Shown here piece after piece: positions 48,415 to 56,621 of a stretch of 64,000 bases of DNA. Position 1 is the stretch's first letter. The number at the start of each line of letters is the position of its first letter. The notes beneath the pieces are model-generated. The model worked only from the letters and a program-made list of their open reading frames with translations. It was not told the origin of the DNA and did no database searches. The position numbers and the translations under genes are program-made. Origin of the DNA: Bradyrhizobium sp. DOA9. Lineage in GTDB: Bacteria; Pseudomonadota; Alphaproteobacteria; Rhizobiales; Xanthobacteraceae. The DNA is taken from positions 565,690 through 629,689 of the forward strand of contig NZ_DF820425.1 in NCBI RefSeq assembly GCF_000617845.2, given 5' to 3'.

Positions 48415-49269
48415 ATGGATGATGGGGGTTTTGATCAAGAAAGATGGCTTGCCCGCATTGGCTACTCCGGGGGGCGGGCTCCGACGCTGGAGACATTGCG
48501 AGGTCTGGTCTTTGCCCACGCACATGCCATCTCGTATGAGAGCCTGGATATCATGCTCGGTCGCGTCCCCAAGCTGGACGTGGCGTCGCTTCAGAAGAAA
48601 ATGATCGACGGCGGTCGGGGCGGTTACTGCTTTGAGCAGAACATGCTGTTTCGGGCCGGCCTGCGCTCGCTGGGATATCGACTCACAAGTCTGCAAGGGC
48701 GGGTGGTCCGGGGCCTCGATATCGATGCACCCCGGCCCGCGATCCATATGCTTCTCATCGTCCATCTGCCCGAAGGGGACTATCTGGCAGATGTGGGGTT
48801 CGGAAATCTCGCCCCGACCGCTCCCCTCCTCTTCAAGCCTGGCGTCGAACAGGAGACGCCTCACGAGACAATGCGGTTCATCGATGTCGGCGGCGAGCTT
48901 ACTTTGCAATCGAAGCTCGGAGATGAATGGGCTCACGTCTATCGCGTGATTCCTTATCCCCGTTACGACGGCGAATACGAAATCACGAACTGGTTTACCA
49001 GCACGCACCCCGATGCGCCGTACCACAGTAACATGATTGCCGCCCGCCCGGGGCCGAACCGAACGCGCATTACGATGTTCAATGCCCGCGTGATCGTGCG
49101 GTATCCCGATGGGCGTGCCGAGCGACGGACGTTGGATGGCAATGACGCATATCGCCGCGTGGTGCGCGAAGAGTTCGGGCTGAACGTATCGCAGGAGGAC
49201 CTTGCCGCAATGCTGGAGGTCGTTGAGCAGCGTGGCGCAAAAGGGGCGCCACACCCATTCTTTTCCTAG
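48415..49269 (+). CDS. nat: Arylamine N-acetyltransferase
   Basis: 284 residues from the ATG at 48415. This start puts the catalytic triad at Cys72 ('GRGGYCFEQN'), His111 and Asp126 ('DVGFGN'), close to the family's usual 69/107/122. An earlier ATG at 48382 would add 11 residues. It transfers acetyl from acetyl-CoA to aromatic amines. It is a single gene flanked by repeat debris at 48321-48351 and 49309-49335. Confidence 0.9.
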   Translation: MDDGGFDQERWLARIGYSGGRAPTLETLRGLVFAHAHAISYESLDIMLGRVPKLDVASLQKKMIDGGRGGYCFEQNMLFRAGLRSLGYRLTSLQGRVVRGLDIDAPRPAIHMLLIVHLPEGDYLADVGFGNLAPTAPLLFKPGVEQETPHETMRFIDVGGELTLQSKLGDEWAHVYRVIPYPRYDGEYEITNWFTSTHPDAPYHSNMIAARPGPNRTRITMFNARVIVRYPDGRAERRTLDGNDAYRRVVREEFGLNVSQEDLAAMLEVVEQRGAKGAPHPFFS

Positions 49270-49308
49270 CGATTGCGCGAAGCCGCTGCGGGTCAGGTCT
49301 GCTTCTGC

Positions 49309-49335
49309 ATTCTGACCTCCTGACGCATCATGGGT
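49309..49335. repeat. Degenerate dispersed repeat fragment, copy 3
   Basis: 'ATTCTGACCTCCTGACGCA' then 'TCATGGGTT', matching 47611-47639. On the minus strand it reads like a start region with GGAGGTCAGAATG, as it does before the DUF4188 gene, but no gene follows here. Confidence 0.55.
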
Positions 49336-49379
49336 TCGCCTTTGGCTATGAGCGCGCGATGGGAATGGCGATCCGTCCG

Positions 49380-49769
49380 TTAGGCAAAGAAGCCGTAATT
49401 GATCTTCCAACCAGTGTTCTGTTCCAGTTCATCGTATAAGGCGTCGAAGCCTTGGGTTCTGCCATAGCCAGTCGCGTTGACATATCGAACGGGCTCGTTC
49501 GTCTCGAAATAGAATTGAATCGCGCCGCCGCCCAAATTCTCCGCACGCTCAAAGTAGCCATTGCAACAGGGGTAGCGTCCGCCTGCTCCGAACAACATAA
49601 GCCAGAGCCGCAGCGCGAGAGACATCTGTTTTCGTGCCTCGATCGCACCTGACGGTTCCTCGGCCAAATAGACAAACCGTACCCCCGGAAAAACCCGACT
49701 GAGCTGCAGTTGAACGTCAGCTACGCTACCCAGTGCAGTCCGGTCCGACTTACTGATCACGCCACGCAA
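49380..49769 (-). CDS. Hypothetical protein
   Basis: 129 residues. It has a mixed alpha/beta pattern with aromatic-rich C-terminal strands ('GGGAIQFYFETNEPVRYVN', 'GWKINYGFFA') and a 'YPCCNGYFERAE' segment. No signal peptide or membrane helix. I do not recognise the family. Codon use looks genuine and there is no competing frame. Confidence 0.6.
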   Translation of the reverse strand: MRGVISKSDRTALGSVADVQLQLSRVFPGVRFVYLAEEPSGAIEARKQMSLALRLWLMLFGAGGRYPCCNGYFERAENLGGGAIQFYFETNEPVRYVNATGYGRTQGFDALYDELEQNTGWKINYGFFA

Positions 49770-49881
49770 TGACTTCTGACACCCCGGCTCTCGTGCGCAC
49801 TCCTAAGCGCAAGTCAAAGTCACCCAAGTTTCGACCCAAAGCTCGTAGGACAGGTAGAACGCCACATCGAGCGAAGCGTCA

Positions 49882-50322
49882 TCATGTCGAGCGCATCCGC
49901 TCGATCAGCCCGTATATGTCTCCGAGCACATAGAGGTCGCGTACCTTGCTGCCGTCGAAGGTGAAGATGGGCATACCAGTCCACCAAACGTGACGGCCGC
50001 TTGGAGGAACCCCGAACATCTCCTGGCGGTGGTAGCCGTGAAAGCGCATCTTGCCGCTGACACGATTGCCCTCCTCGATCAGAACCAGCATGTCGGTGGT
50101 GTAGTTGCCGAATGCTGCCGTCACGAAGTCCACGTAACCGGCAAATTGACTATGTCCGACCAAGGACGGGCCTAGAGAGCCGCGAAAGGTGAAGTCAGGG
50201 AGGAAAATCGAGGGGATCAGGCTCTTGTCGGCGTGATCCCACATCTCCTTGTAAAATATGCGCACCAACTCTTTTTGGGGCGACAAAACAACACCGGTCA
50301 GATCTAGTGCTGGTTCATCCAT
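49882..50322 (-). CDS. SnoaL/NTF2-like ester cyclase family protein
   Basis: 146 residues from the ATG at 50322. 'FYKEMWDHADKSLIPSIFLP', then 'GHSQFAGYVDFVTAAFGNYT' and 'GKMRFHGYHRQEMFGVPPSG' fit the SnoaL-like polyketide-cyclase group with an NTF2 cone fold. The small-molecule substrate is unknown. It is a single gene in the accessory patch. Confidence 0.8.
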   Translation of the reverse strand: MDEPALDLTGVVLSPQKELVRIFYKEMWDHADKSLIPSIFLPDFTFRGSLGPSLVGHSQFAGYVDFVTAAFGNYTTDMLVLIEEGNRVSGKMRFHGYHRQEMFGVPPSGRHVWWTGMPIFTFDGSKVRDLYVLGDIYGLIERMRST

Positions 50323-50694
50323 TTTGGCCACCCATCCTGATCGCAACGGAGAAAGCTGAAGCCTGACATATTTGCGATCCTACCGGGAGACCAATGTCGG
50401 CTTTTTGGCCCGTGGCCGAAAATCCTGTCGGCTGTCGGCGGGTCGGTCGCGAAGTGTAGAGCGGAAGCCACTAGGATCGGACGCCATTGGCAGCTTACGA
50501 CCCATGGCCGACCCACGAGCATCTCCCGCCAGGGGCCGCTGGTGACCCAAAGAGGGACACATCGCGTTGCGAGGCGGAGAGCCCGCCCTCGTTCACCACA
50601 TTTAAACCTTAAGAATCTACGAAGAGGGCTCACCCACGGGCCGCAGGACCATGCCGACAGCCTTCCTACAGAAGCCATCATTGGACTTCGGGCA
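50323..50694. other. Intergenic region without a convincing gene
   Basis: A 372-base gap between divergent genes. Minus-strand frames are open but read as low-quality Arg/Pro-rich sequence. The stretch 50390-50540 ('ATGTCGGCTTTTTGGCC' onward) looks like degenerate dispersed debris. An AT-rich run at 50598-50622 may hold the promoter of the transglycosylase gene. Confidence 0.4.
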
Positions 50695-51741
50695 ATGAAG
50701 GTCTGGCAGACCGGCTGCATCGTGGCTGTTATCGCATCCGCGGGACTTTATCTGGCCGCCAGCAACAGACCGGCCGCGACTTTGCCGGATGTCATGCCGG
50801 AGGCGGCAGCGAGCATACCGCCTGCAGCGCGCATGACGGCCCCTACGACCATGGTGACGCCTGCCTTATACGCGGAGGCATCCACCAGACTTGCGGCCGC
50901 GCTTCGGGCGGAAAGAGCAGAGCTTGACGCGGTGATGTTGGCAGGTTCCGAGCCGTCGCGCGCCAAAGCCGAAATCGTTGATGAACCCGCCGGGCCGAAA
51001 TTGGCCTCGTTGGGACAGGATGTCATCCAATCGCTGCCGCCGGAACGCGATGGGTCCAACGGTGCTGCGAAAGCGGCGGCGACGCAGGATTTCCGTCATC
51101 TGATCTACTACGTCTGGTCCGAGCTGCCGCCCGCCGAGAAACCGGCGGAGACCGTCTTGCGTGCGTTCAAGGACATTCCTTTGGGAACGCCGGCCGAGGA
51201 GATCAAGCGCGCTGCCGACGCGTTTGGTCTCGATGTCAATTTCATGATGGCGGTTGCCAAGATCGAATCCGGCTTCAACCCCAACCAACGCACCGGGTCT
51301 TATATCGGGCTGTTTCAGCTGAGCCATTACGAGTTCGGCAAGTTCGGCTTCGGGCAGATTCGCAGTCCGCGGGACAACGCCGTTGCAGCCGCCTACAAGA
51401 TCTTGACCGAAGGCGTCCAGTTCGAGTGGATCACGCGCCGCAAGCCGGACATGAGCGATCTCTACCTGATCCATCAGCAGGGCTGGGAAGGCGCCGCCGA
51501 GCACATTAGCAAGCCCGCTCGCCTCGCCTGGAAATCGATGTGCGCCAGCAGCGAAGGCAAGGAGAAGGGTGAAAGGTGGTGCAAACGCGCGATCTGGGGC
51601 AACACACTTCCGGCCTTCAAGCGCAGCTGGAAATCGGTCGACAACGTGACGTCGGAGGCGTTCGTCGGCATGTGGCGCGGCCGGGTCGCCGAATTCTACG
51701 GGAAATACGTCGCGACTGCCGCTGCGGCGGCCGCCCAATAA
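50695..51741 (+). CDS. SLT-domain lytic transglycosylase-like protein
   Basis: 348 residues from the ATG at 50695. An N-terminal anchor or signal ('MKVWQTGCIVAVIASAGLYL') precedes a low-complexity linker, and the SLT-type domain lies at about 175-290 with catalytic Glu191 in 'AKIESGFNPN' and 'GSYIGLFQLSHYEF'. It would cleave peptidoglycan in the periplasm. The linker before the domain is long. It is a single plus-strand gene. Confidence 0.87.
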   Translation: MKVWQTGCIVAVIASAGLYLAASNRPAATLPDVMPEAAASIPPAARMTAPTTMVTPALYAEASTRLAAALRAERAELDAVMLAGSEPSRAKAEIVDEPAGPKLASLGQDVIQSLPPERDGSNGAAKAAATQDFRHLIYYVWSELPPAEKPAETVLRAFKDIPLGTPAEEIKRAADAFGLDVNFMMAVAKIESGFNPNQRTGSYIGLFQLSHYEFGKFGFGQIRSPRDNAVAAAYKILTEGVQFEWITRRKPDMSDLYLIHQQGWEGAAEHISKPARLAWKSMCASSEGKEKGERWCKRAIWGNTLPAFKRSWKSVDNVTSEAFVGMWRGRVAEFYGKYVATAAAAAAQ

Positions 51742-51796
51742 TTTCCCTCGTCGGCAGGCTTCGCGCCTTGCGGTGACGAAGTCGCGGCGCTGCAAT

Positions 51797-52090
51797 CTAC
51801 AGCGCGAGCACGACCTCGCCGGACACCGCATCCGTGACGCCGCGTCCGTTGCCCTGGTCCTCGAGTACCGCCCTGAAGCTGTCGAGGGTCTTGATCATCG
51901 CGGAGCGTGCCGCCACCAGCGCATCCTGGCTGGACCAGGTGCCGATGAGGCAGAAGGTCTGATCGCCGGTCCTGATGATGACGCCGTGCTCCAGCCCCGG
52001 CCATTTGGCCTTGCCGTCTCGGTGCGCATCGAGGAAGGCGCCTTCCTGGCCGGGCTTCACCTTGAACTTGACGACATTGTAGACCTGCAT
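51797..52090 (-). CDS. Antibiotic biosynthesis monooxygenase-like small protein
   Basis: 97 residues from the ATG at 52090. It is a dimeric alpha-beta-barrel ABM-type protein ('YNVVKFKVKPGQEGAFLDAH', 'CLIGTWSSQDALVAAR'). Such proteins include quinol monooxygenases and many of unknown role. It is convergent with the transglycosylase gene. Confidence 0.78.
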   Translation of the reverse strand: MQVYNVVKFKVKPGQEGAFLDAHRDGKAKWPGLEHGVIIRTGDQTFCLIGTWSSQDALVAARSAMIKTLDSFRAVLEDQGNGRGVTDAVSGEVVLAL

Positions 52091-52174
52091 GATGCGCCTC
52101 CGGAAAATGAATGGATGAAAATGCGAGCGCCGGACCAGGCCGGGTTCGGACCGATATTTTTGCACCCCAGCAGC

Positions 52175-52370
52175 AAAAAGTCGAAACCAACCCCATGCAC
52201 CAGCAGCCGGGACAGCAAAATCAACGACTTAGTGCATGGCGAGATGGGATCGGCTTCCCGCCAGGGCCCGGGCCGCTCGAGCGAGCACGATCTTGCCGAC
52301 TGGCCGCTGCGCATCCTGCTGATTCTACGAAACCGTTGCGCCGTCGGGTAAAACTGGAGCAAAATGGCGG
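52175..52370 (+). repeat. Composite degenerate repeat, copy 3
   Basis: Matches 45768-45963: 'GTCGAAACCAACCCCATGCAC' minus one base at the left, then 52313-52370 with 'GATTCTACGAAACCGTTGCG'. More diverged than the first two. It takes up much of the 462-base gap before the LuxR-type gene; the rest shows nothing clear. Confidence 0.7.
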
Positions 52371-52552
52371 CGTCGGACGTGGCAGGCTGGGCAAGCCCCT
52401 CCGCTGCCCGGACCGACATCCCTGGGCTTCGCAGCTCACGGAACGGAGGAGGGTGTCGCGCGTTGCCGCGCCGCTCTCAAGATGACGCTACCCAAGGACC
52501 CAGTCGCCTTTGCTGGGCGAGTTAGGACGGGAACGCCGGCGGGCCAGAACAG

Positions 52553-55500
52553 ATGCGTCGTATCCGACTCGTTATCGCAGATCGCCGTCCGATCGTTTTG
52601 CAGGGTTTTGAGTCGCTGTTTGCGGCCGAGCGTGACTTCGAGATCGTTGCGTCCTGCATCACCGGCGGCGGTTGCCTCGACGCCGTCCGGACGTTGGCGC
52701 CGGATGTCGCCCTCGTCGAGGACGGATTTTCCGACGTGCCGGCTTCCGGAATGCTCGCCGCCGTCGGTGCCGAAGACCTTCCCACGCGGCTGGTGTTCTA
52801 CACCGCATCGGTTGCCCGTGGCGACCTCGCGGCGGCAGTCGCTGCGGGCACCTGCACTGCCATTCCGATGCGCGAGGAGCCCGAAAGCCTGCTGCAGTCC
52901 CTGAGGCTGGTGGCGCCGACCGCCGACCGCGCGGCGCCCCGCAAGCCCGATAGTGGCACACTCGGCGAAAATGGCCTGACAGAGCTGACGGATCAGGAGC
53001 GCAAGATCATACGCCTGGTCGCCAGCGGCATGTCGAACAAGGAGATTGCGCGCCAGCTCAAGACCACCGCAAGCGCCATTGAGGCGCGGATCGATCACAT
53101 CACGGCGCAGCTTGGCGTCAAGAACCGGACGGAACTCGCAAGATTCACCCTGTCACGCCTTTACGGCGGCGTCGGCGCGCTTGCAGCTCTGATTTGGGCA
53201 CTGCTCGAGGACATTCGACCCGCCAGCGCGACCGAAGTCGATGCTGCGGATGCCGACACCGTCACGGTCATGACCGCAGACGGCACCGGCGCGGTCGTGA
53301 CGATCAAGATTGCCCCCCAAGCGGCGAATGCTGCTTCGGGCAAAACGGCCAGAGCCGTCCGCGCCGAAAATTCTCCGGCCGACATGCCGGCGCGGGCAAG
53401 CAGGCTCATCGAATCCCGAGCCGACATTGCCCACAGCACGATCACAGTGCCGACACTCACCCCTTCACGGGCGGGCTTGAGCAGCGCCGGCACCTTCATG
53501 ATGACGGCAGTCGGAGTCTCGCTCCTCAGCAGTCACGCCCAGGCGTCCACTGCCTGGGGCAACCCGAGCGATGGCTTTGCGTGGGCTGACGCGAACGCCC
53601 CACGCGAGTTGGCCGCCCTCGATAGTCCCGACAGGCCCGACCTCATCGGCTTCGACAAGGTGCCCTGGCTCGATCCCGACATCCACCATGACGCATTCGC
53701 CTTCGAGGCTATTCGAGGCGATGCCATGGCCAGAGGCGACGAACCTCGGATCATCGATGCGGCCGCGCACGAGGACGGCGTCGGCGCCAGCGGCAACCCT
53801 CACACCGGATCCGGCGCCATCGACGCTCTGACCGACAATGGCGGCATCGAGCCCGGGGCCGCGACGGGCGCCAAGAATGCGGAAGACAGCACAACACAGA
53901 CGGCTGCAATAGACGCTGTCGATCATGGACAATCGCAGCGCGATTTGCACGTTTCGGACGAGGGCGCCGCGGCCGGCAATCCGCAGGCCGAGCATGAGCC
54001 ACCGGGCCAAGGCTCAGATCATGGGCAATCGCAGGCTTCGGAGAATACCGCGGCAGGCGGCAACAAGCACACCGAGCTCGGTCCGGCGGAGGATGCTTCC
54101 GCGCATGGGCAATCGCAACGCGATTTGCATGTTTCGGACCAGGGCGCGGCAGCCGGCAAGCCGCACGCCGAGCACGAGCCGCCGGGCCGCAGCTCAAATC
54201 AAGGGCAATCGCAGGCTTCGGAGAATGGCGCAGCCTCCGGCAAGAAGCACACCGAACTCGCCTCGGCGGAGGACGATTCCACGCCGGGACAATCGCAACG
54301 TGATTTGCACGCTTCGGACAACGGCGTGGCAGCCGGCAAGCCGCACGCCGAGCACGAGCCGCCGGGCCACGGCTCAAATCAAGGACAATCGCAGGCTTCG
54401 GAGAATGGCGCGGCAGCCGGCAACAAGCACACCGAGCTCGCCCTGACGGGGGACGATTCCCCGCCGGGACAATCGCAGCGCGATTTGCACGCTGCGGACA
54501 ACGGCGCGGCAGCAGGCAAGCCGAATGCCGAGCACGAGCCACCGGGCCACGGCTCAGATCAAGGGCAATCGCAGGCTTCGGAGAACGCCGCGGCAGCCGG
54601 CAACAAGCACACCGAACTCGCCCTGGCGGGGGACGATTCCACGCCGGGACAATCGCAGCGTGATTTGCACGCTTCGGACAACGGCGCGGCAGCAGGCAAG
54701 CCGAATGCCGAGCACGAGCCGCCGGACCACGGCTCAGATCAAGGGCAATCGCAGGCTTCGGAGAACGCCGCGGCAGCCGGCAACAAGCACACCGAACTCG
54801 CCCTGGCGGGGGACGATTCCACGCCGGGACAATCGCAGCGCGATTTGCACGCTGCGGACAACGGCGCGGCAGCAGGCAAGCCGAATGCCGAGCACGAGCC
54901 ACCGGGCCACGGCTCAGATCAAGGGCAATCGCAGGCTTCGGAGAACGCCGCGGCAGCCGGCAACAAGCACACCGAGCTCGCCCCGGCGGGGGACGATTCC
55001 ACGCCGGGACAATCGCAGCGTGATTTGCACGCTTCGGACGAGGGGGCAGCAGCCGGTAACGATCAGGCCAAGCAGGACTCAGCCGGACTCGACTCCAATC
55101 CCGGGCAGGTGCATCGCGCTTCGGACGACGGCTCCGCAGCCGAGCAGCGCGTCAGTGACGATGTATCGGGAAGCGATGCCAGTTCCGGCCAAGCGCAGCG
55201 TGACTTGCACCAGGCGCATTCAAACGCTTCCGACGATCTGCAGGCGGAGCCGAGCCAAAAGGCTGGCGGCAACGACCAAGCCAACCATGACCCCGGTCCG
55301 GCACAAGCAGCTGACGTGCCCGCATCCGGAGATTCCTTTCATTTCAAGAATGATATGGCAGCGGCCAAAGATTCAGATCATCTCGAGAATGCGTACGCAG
55401 CCGACACGGCCGAACATGGTCTCCCTCGAGCCGGACACGCTGAACTGGCGCTGATCCCCGATGCGGACCTGGTTGGCCCGTCGCACGCGGAGCAAAGCGC

Positions 55501-55555
55501 CGCAGATCACGCAAGAGGCGTTGGGCATCATCCGACGCATGATCTTTTCGTGTAG
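52553..55555 (+). CDS. Pseudo-receiver LuxR protein with hydrophobic segments and 60-residue repeats
   Basis: 1000 residues. Residues 1-120 are a response-regulator-like receiver, but the phospho-acceptor position is Glu56 ('DVALVEDGF'), the acidic pair is reduced to Asp10 followed by Arg, and the conserved Lys is Met106, so it should not be phosphorylated. Residues 141-203 form a normal LuxR helix-turn-helix ('LTDQERKIIRLVASGMSNKE'). Hydrophobic stretches lie at about 203-218 and 309-326. Residues 459-878 are seven 60-residue repeats, with an eighth degenerate start at 879, each opening with GQSQRDLH or a variant. The C-terminus is His/Asp/Ala-rich, ending 'THDLFV'. Composition suggests a disordered acidic tail. 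It stands alone, and the role is unknown. Confidence 0.85.
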   Translation: MRRIRLVIADRRPIVLQGFESLFAAERDFEIVASCITGGGCLDAVRTLAPDVALVEDGFSDVPASGMLAAVGAEDLPTRLVFYTASVARGDLAAAVAAGTCTAIPMREEPESLLQSLRLVAPTADRAAPRKPDSGTLGENGLTELTDQERKIIRLVASGMSNKEIARQLKTTASAIEARIDHITAQLGVKNRTELARFTLSRLYGGVGALAALIWALLEDIRPASATEVDAADADTVTVMTADGTGAVVTIKIAPQAANAASGKTARAVRAENSPADMPARASRLIESRADIAHSTITVPTLTPSRAGLSSAGTFMMTAVGVSLLSSHAQASTAWGNPSDGFAWADANAPRELAALDSPDRPDLIGFDKVPWLDPDIHHDAFAFEAIRGDAMARGDEPRIIDAAAHEDGVGASGNPHTGSGAIDALTDNGGIEPGAATGAKNAEDSTTQTAAIDAVDHGQSQRDLHVSDEGAAAGNPQAEHEPPGQGSDHGQSQASENTAAGGNKHTELGPAEDASAHGQSQRDLHVSDQGAAAGKPHAEHEPPGRSSNQGQSQASENGAASGKKHTELASAEDDSTPGQSQRDLHASDNGVAAGKPHAEHEPPGHGSNQGQSQASENGAAAGNKHTELALTGDDSPPGQSQRDLHAADNGAAAGKPNAEHEPPGHGSDQGQSQASENAAAAGNKHTELALAGDDSTPGQSQRDLHASDNGAAAGKPNAEHEPPDHGSDQGQSQASENAAAAGNKHTELALAGDDSTPGQSQRDLHAADNGAAAGKPNAEHEPPGHGSDQGQSQASENAAAAGNKHTELAPAGDDSTPGQSQRDLHASDEGAAAGNDQAKQDSAGLDSNPGQVHRASDDGSAAEQRVSDDVSGSDASSGQAQRDLHQAHSNASDDLQAEPSQKAGGNDQANHDPGPAQAADVPASGDSFHFKNDMAAAKDSDHLENAYAADTAEHGLPRAGHAELALIPDADLVGPSHAEQSAADHARGVGHHPTHDLFV
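53927..55186 (+). repeat. 180-bp in-frame tandem repeat array
   Basis: Seven 180-bp units, with the word GGACAATCGCAGCG or a close variant at 53927, 54107, 54287, 54467, 54647, 54827 and 55007. A decayed eighth start at 55187 is still in exact register. Each unit codes two related halves of about 32 and 28 residues, both opening GQSQ. Units from 54467 to 55006 are nearly identical, and the outer ones more diverged. Confidence 0.93.
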
Positions 55556-55758
55556 CGGAGCAGACGCCTCCACACACCGGCATCGGTGCCGCGATATCGG
55601 CCGATCCGTCCGCTTGCCCCGAAGTGGACCTCGATCAATCGCATCTTAACGGTAGCGATCGCATTATCTCCGTCATCCATGGTTGTAGGCTCTTCCTTAG
55701 CTTTGCAAAGCAATCTTGCGGAGCGTCTCTTCCACGACCATGGCTGAAGGTCCAATCA

Positions 55759-55941
55759 ATGGGCACCGTCTATATGATCCTGCTGATCACGACCCTCGTT
55801 CTGGGGTTCGTCGCAACCGTCCTCTGGGGGCCAGACTTCGAGTGGTTTGAGCGCGATGTCGAGGCCGCTTACATCTTCAAGCTGGTCGGCATCGGGCTGA
55901 TCGTGTTCTTCTTGATCGCGATCACCTTCGGCCTCATCTGA
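55759..55941 (+). CDS. Small two-helix membrane protein
   Basis: 60 residues from the ATG at 55759. Two hydrophobic helices ('MILLITTLVLGFVATVLWG' and 'LVGIGLIVFFLIAITFGLI') flank a charged loop 'PDFEWFERDVEA'. Family not recognised. An upstream extension to 55624 looks non-coding. It stands alone after the LuxR repeat gene. Confidence 0.65.
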   Translation: MGTVYMILLITTLVLGFVATVLWGPDFEWFERDVEAAYIFKLVGIGLIVFFLIAITFGLI

Positions 55942-56047
55942 GACCTCACGGGCCCTCGAGTTCTATGCCTTTGGTCATCGCTTCAAGGTTGATGCAATCA
56001 ATTCACGCTATTGGCACGCCCAAGGTTGGCACCAGGGAAAGTGTCGA

Positions 56048-56323
56048 ATGTACTTCCTCACGGTCTGTCTGATTGTGTTGGCCTTGAGCGCCTTGGTGTC
56101 GTCTCGCCGGGCCGGGCTTCTGCCACGGACCCCTCGGGGGCGGTTTGCGGCGATTTGGCCCGGTTTCGGCGCGGGAATAGTTGCGCTGGGCCTGATCGGA
56201 TTTGAGCGTGCTCAAGGCGGCCAGGAGGCCGGTCCCTCCGTCACGAACGATCTCCTCATGCTGATTGCCGCTTTCTTTGCCGGTTGGTTTATTGGCGTCC
56301 TCGGCGAGTGGGAGTGGCGTTGA
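56048..56323 (+). CDS. Small membrane protein, hypothetical
   Basis: 91 residues with three hydrophobic segments at about 1-18, 37-52 and 69-86 ('DLLMLIAAFFAGWFIGVLGE'). No known motif. It lies 106 bases after the previous small membrane gene on the same strand. The next 298 bases hold no clear gene, only a 14-bp palindrome GAACGTGCACGTTC at 56396-56409. Confidence 0.6.
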   Translation: MYFLTVCLIVLALSALVSSRRAGLLPRTPRGRFAAIWPGFGAGIVALGLIGFERAQGGQEAGPSVTNDLLMLIAAFFAGWFIGVLGEWEWR

Positions 56324-56621
56324 GGTTGCTGCGATCAGCACGAAGCGAAGAAGCTCAACAGCGTGACGTATGCGCGGCAAAGGCGCATCAGGCGGGAACG
56401 TGCACGTTCTGCCCCGTTTGTGGTTCGACGGTGAGCACGGTGCTCGAAGCTTGAATGGGTTCAATTCCCTCCGGGAGCGCTCCTTTTTCGCGATCAGATC
56501 CGACCTGTGGAAACCCGGTGGCGTTAACCATCGCCAACGGTTCCGGCCCGAGCGAAATCGCTTCGAACTTTCTTAAATCTTGCTGGGTACCTCTCCTGGG
56601 CAGGGCGACCTGGGAGAAGAC

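Noticed and set aside
52436..53098. Minus-strand open frame overlapping the LuxR gene start
   Set aside because: The plus-strand receiver and LuxR HTH are clear protein matches, so this is a shadow.
53751..54902. Long minus-strand open frame of 383 codons across the repeat array
   Set aside because: It is the mirror of the coding repeat; its Arg/Pro/Cys-rich translation and repeat phase follow from the plus-strand protein.
53927..55186. Possible CRISPR-like array
   Set aside because: Units are 180 bp, contiguous and coding, with no spacers and no cas genes nearby.
56370..56576. 68-codon plus-strand open frame before the transpeptidase gene
   Set aside because: No ribosome site, no recognisable pattern, and it ends just before the real gene's leader.
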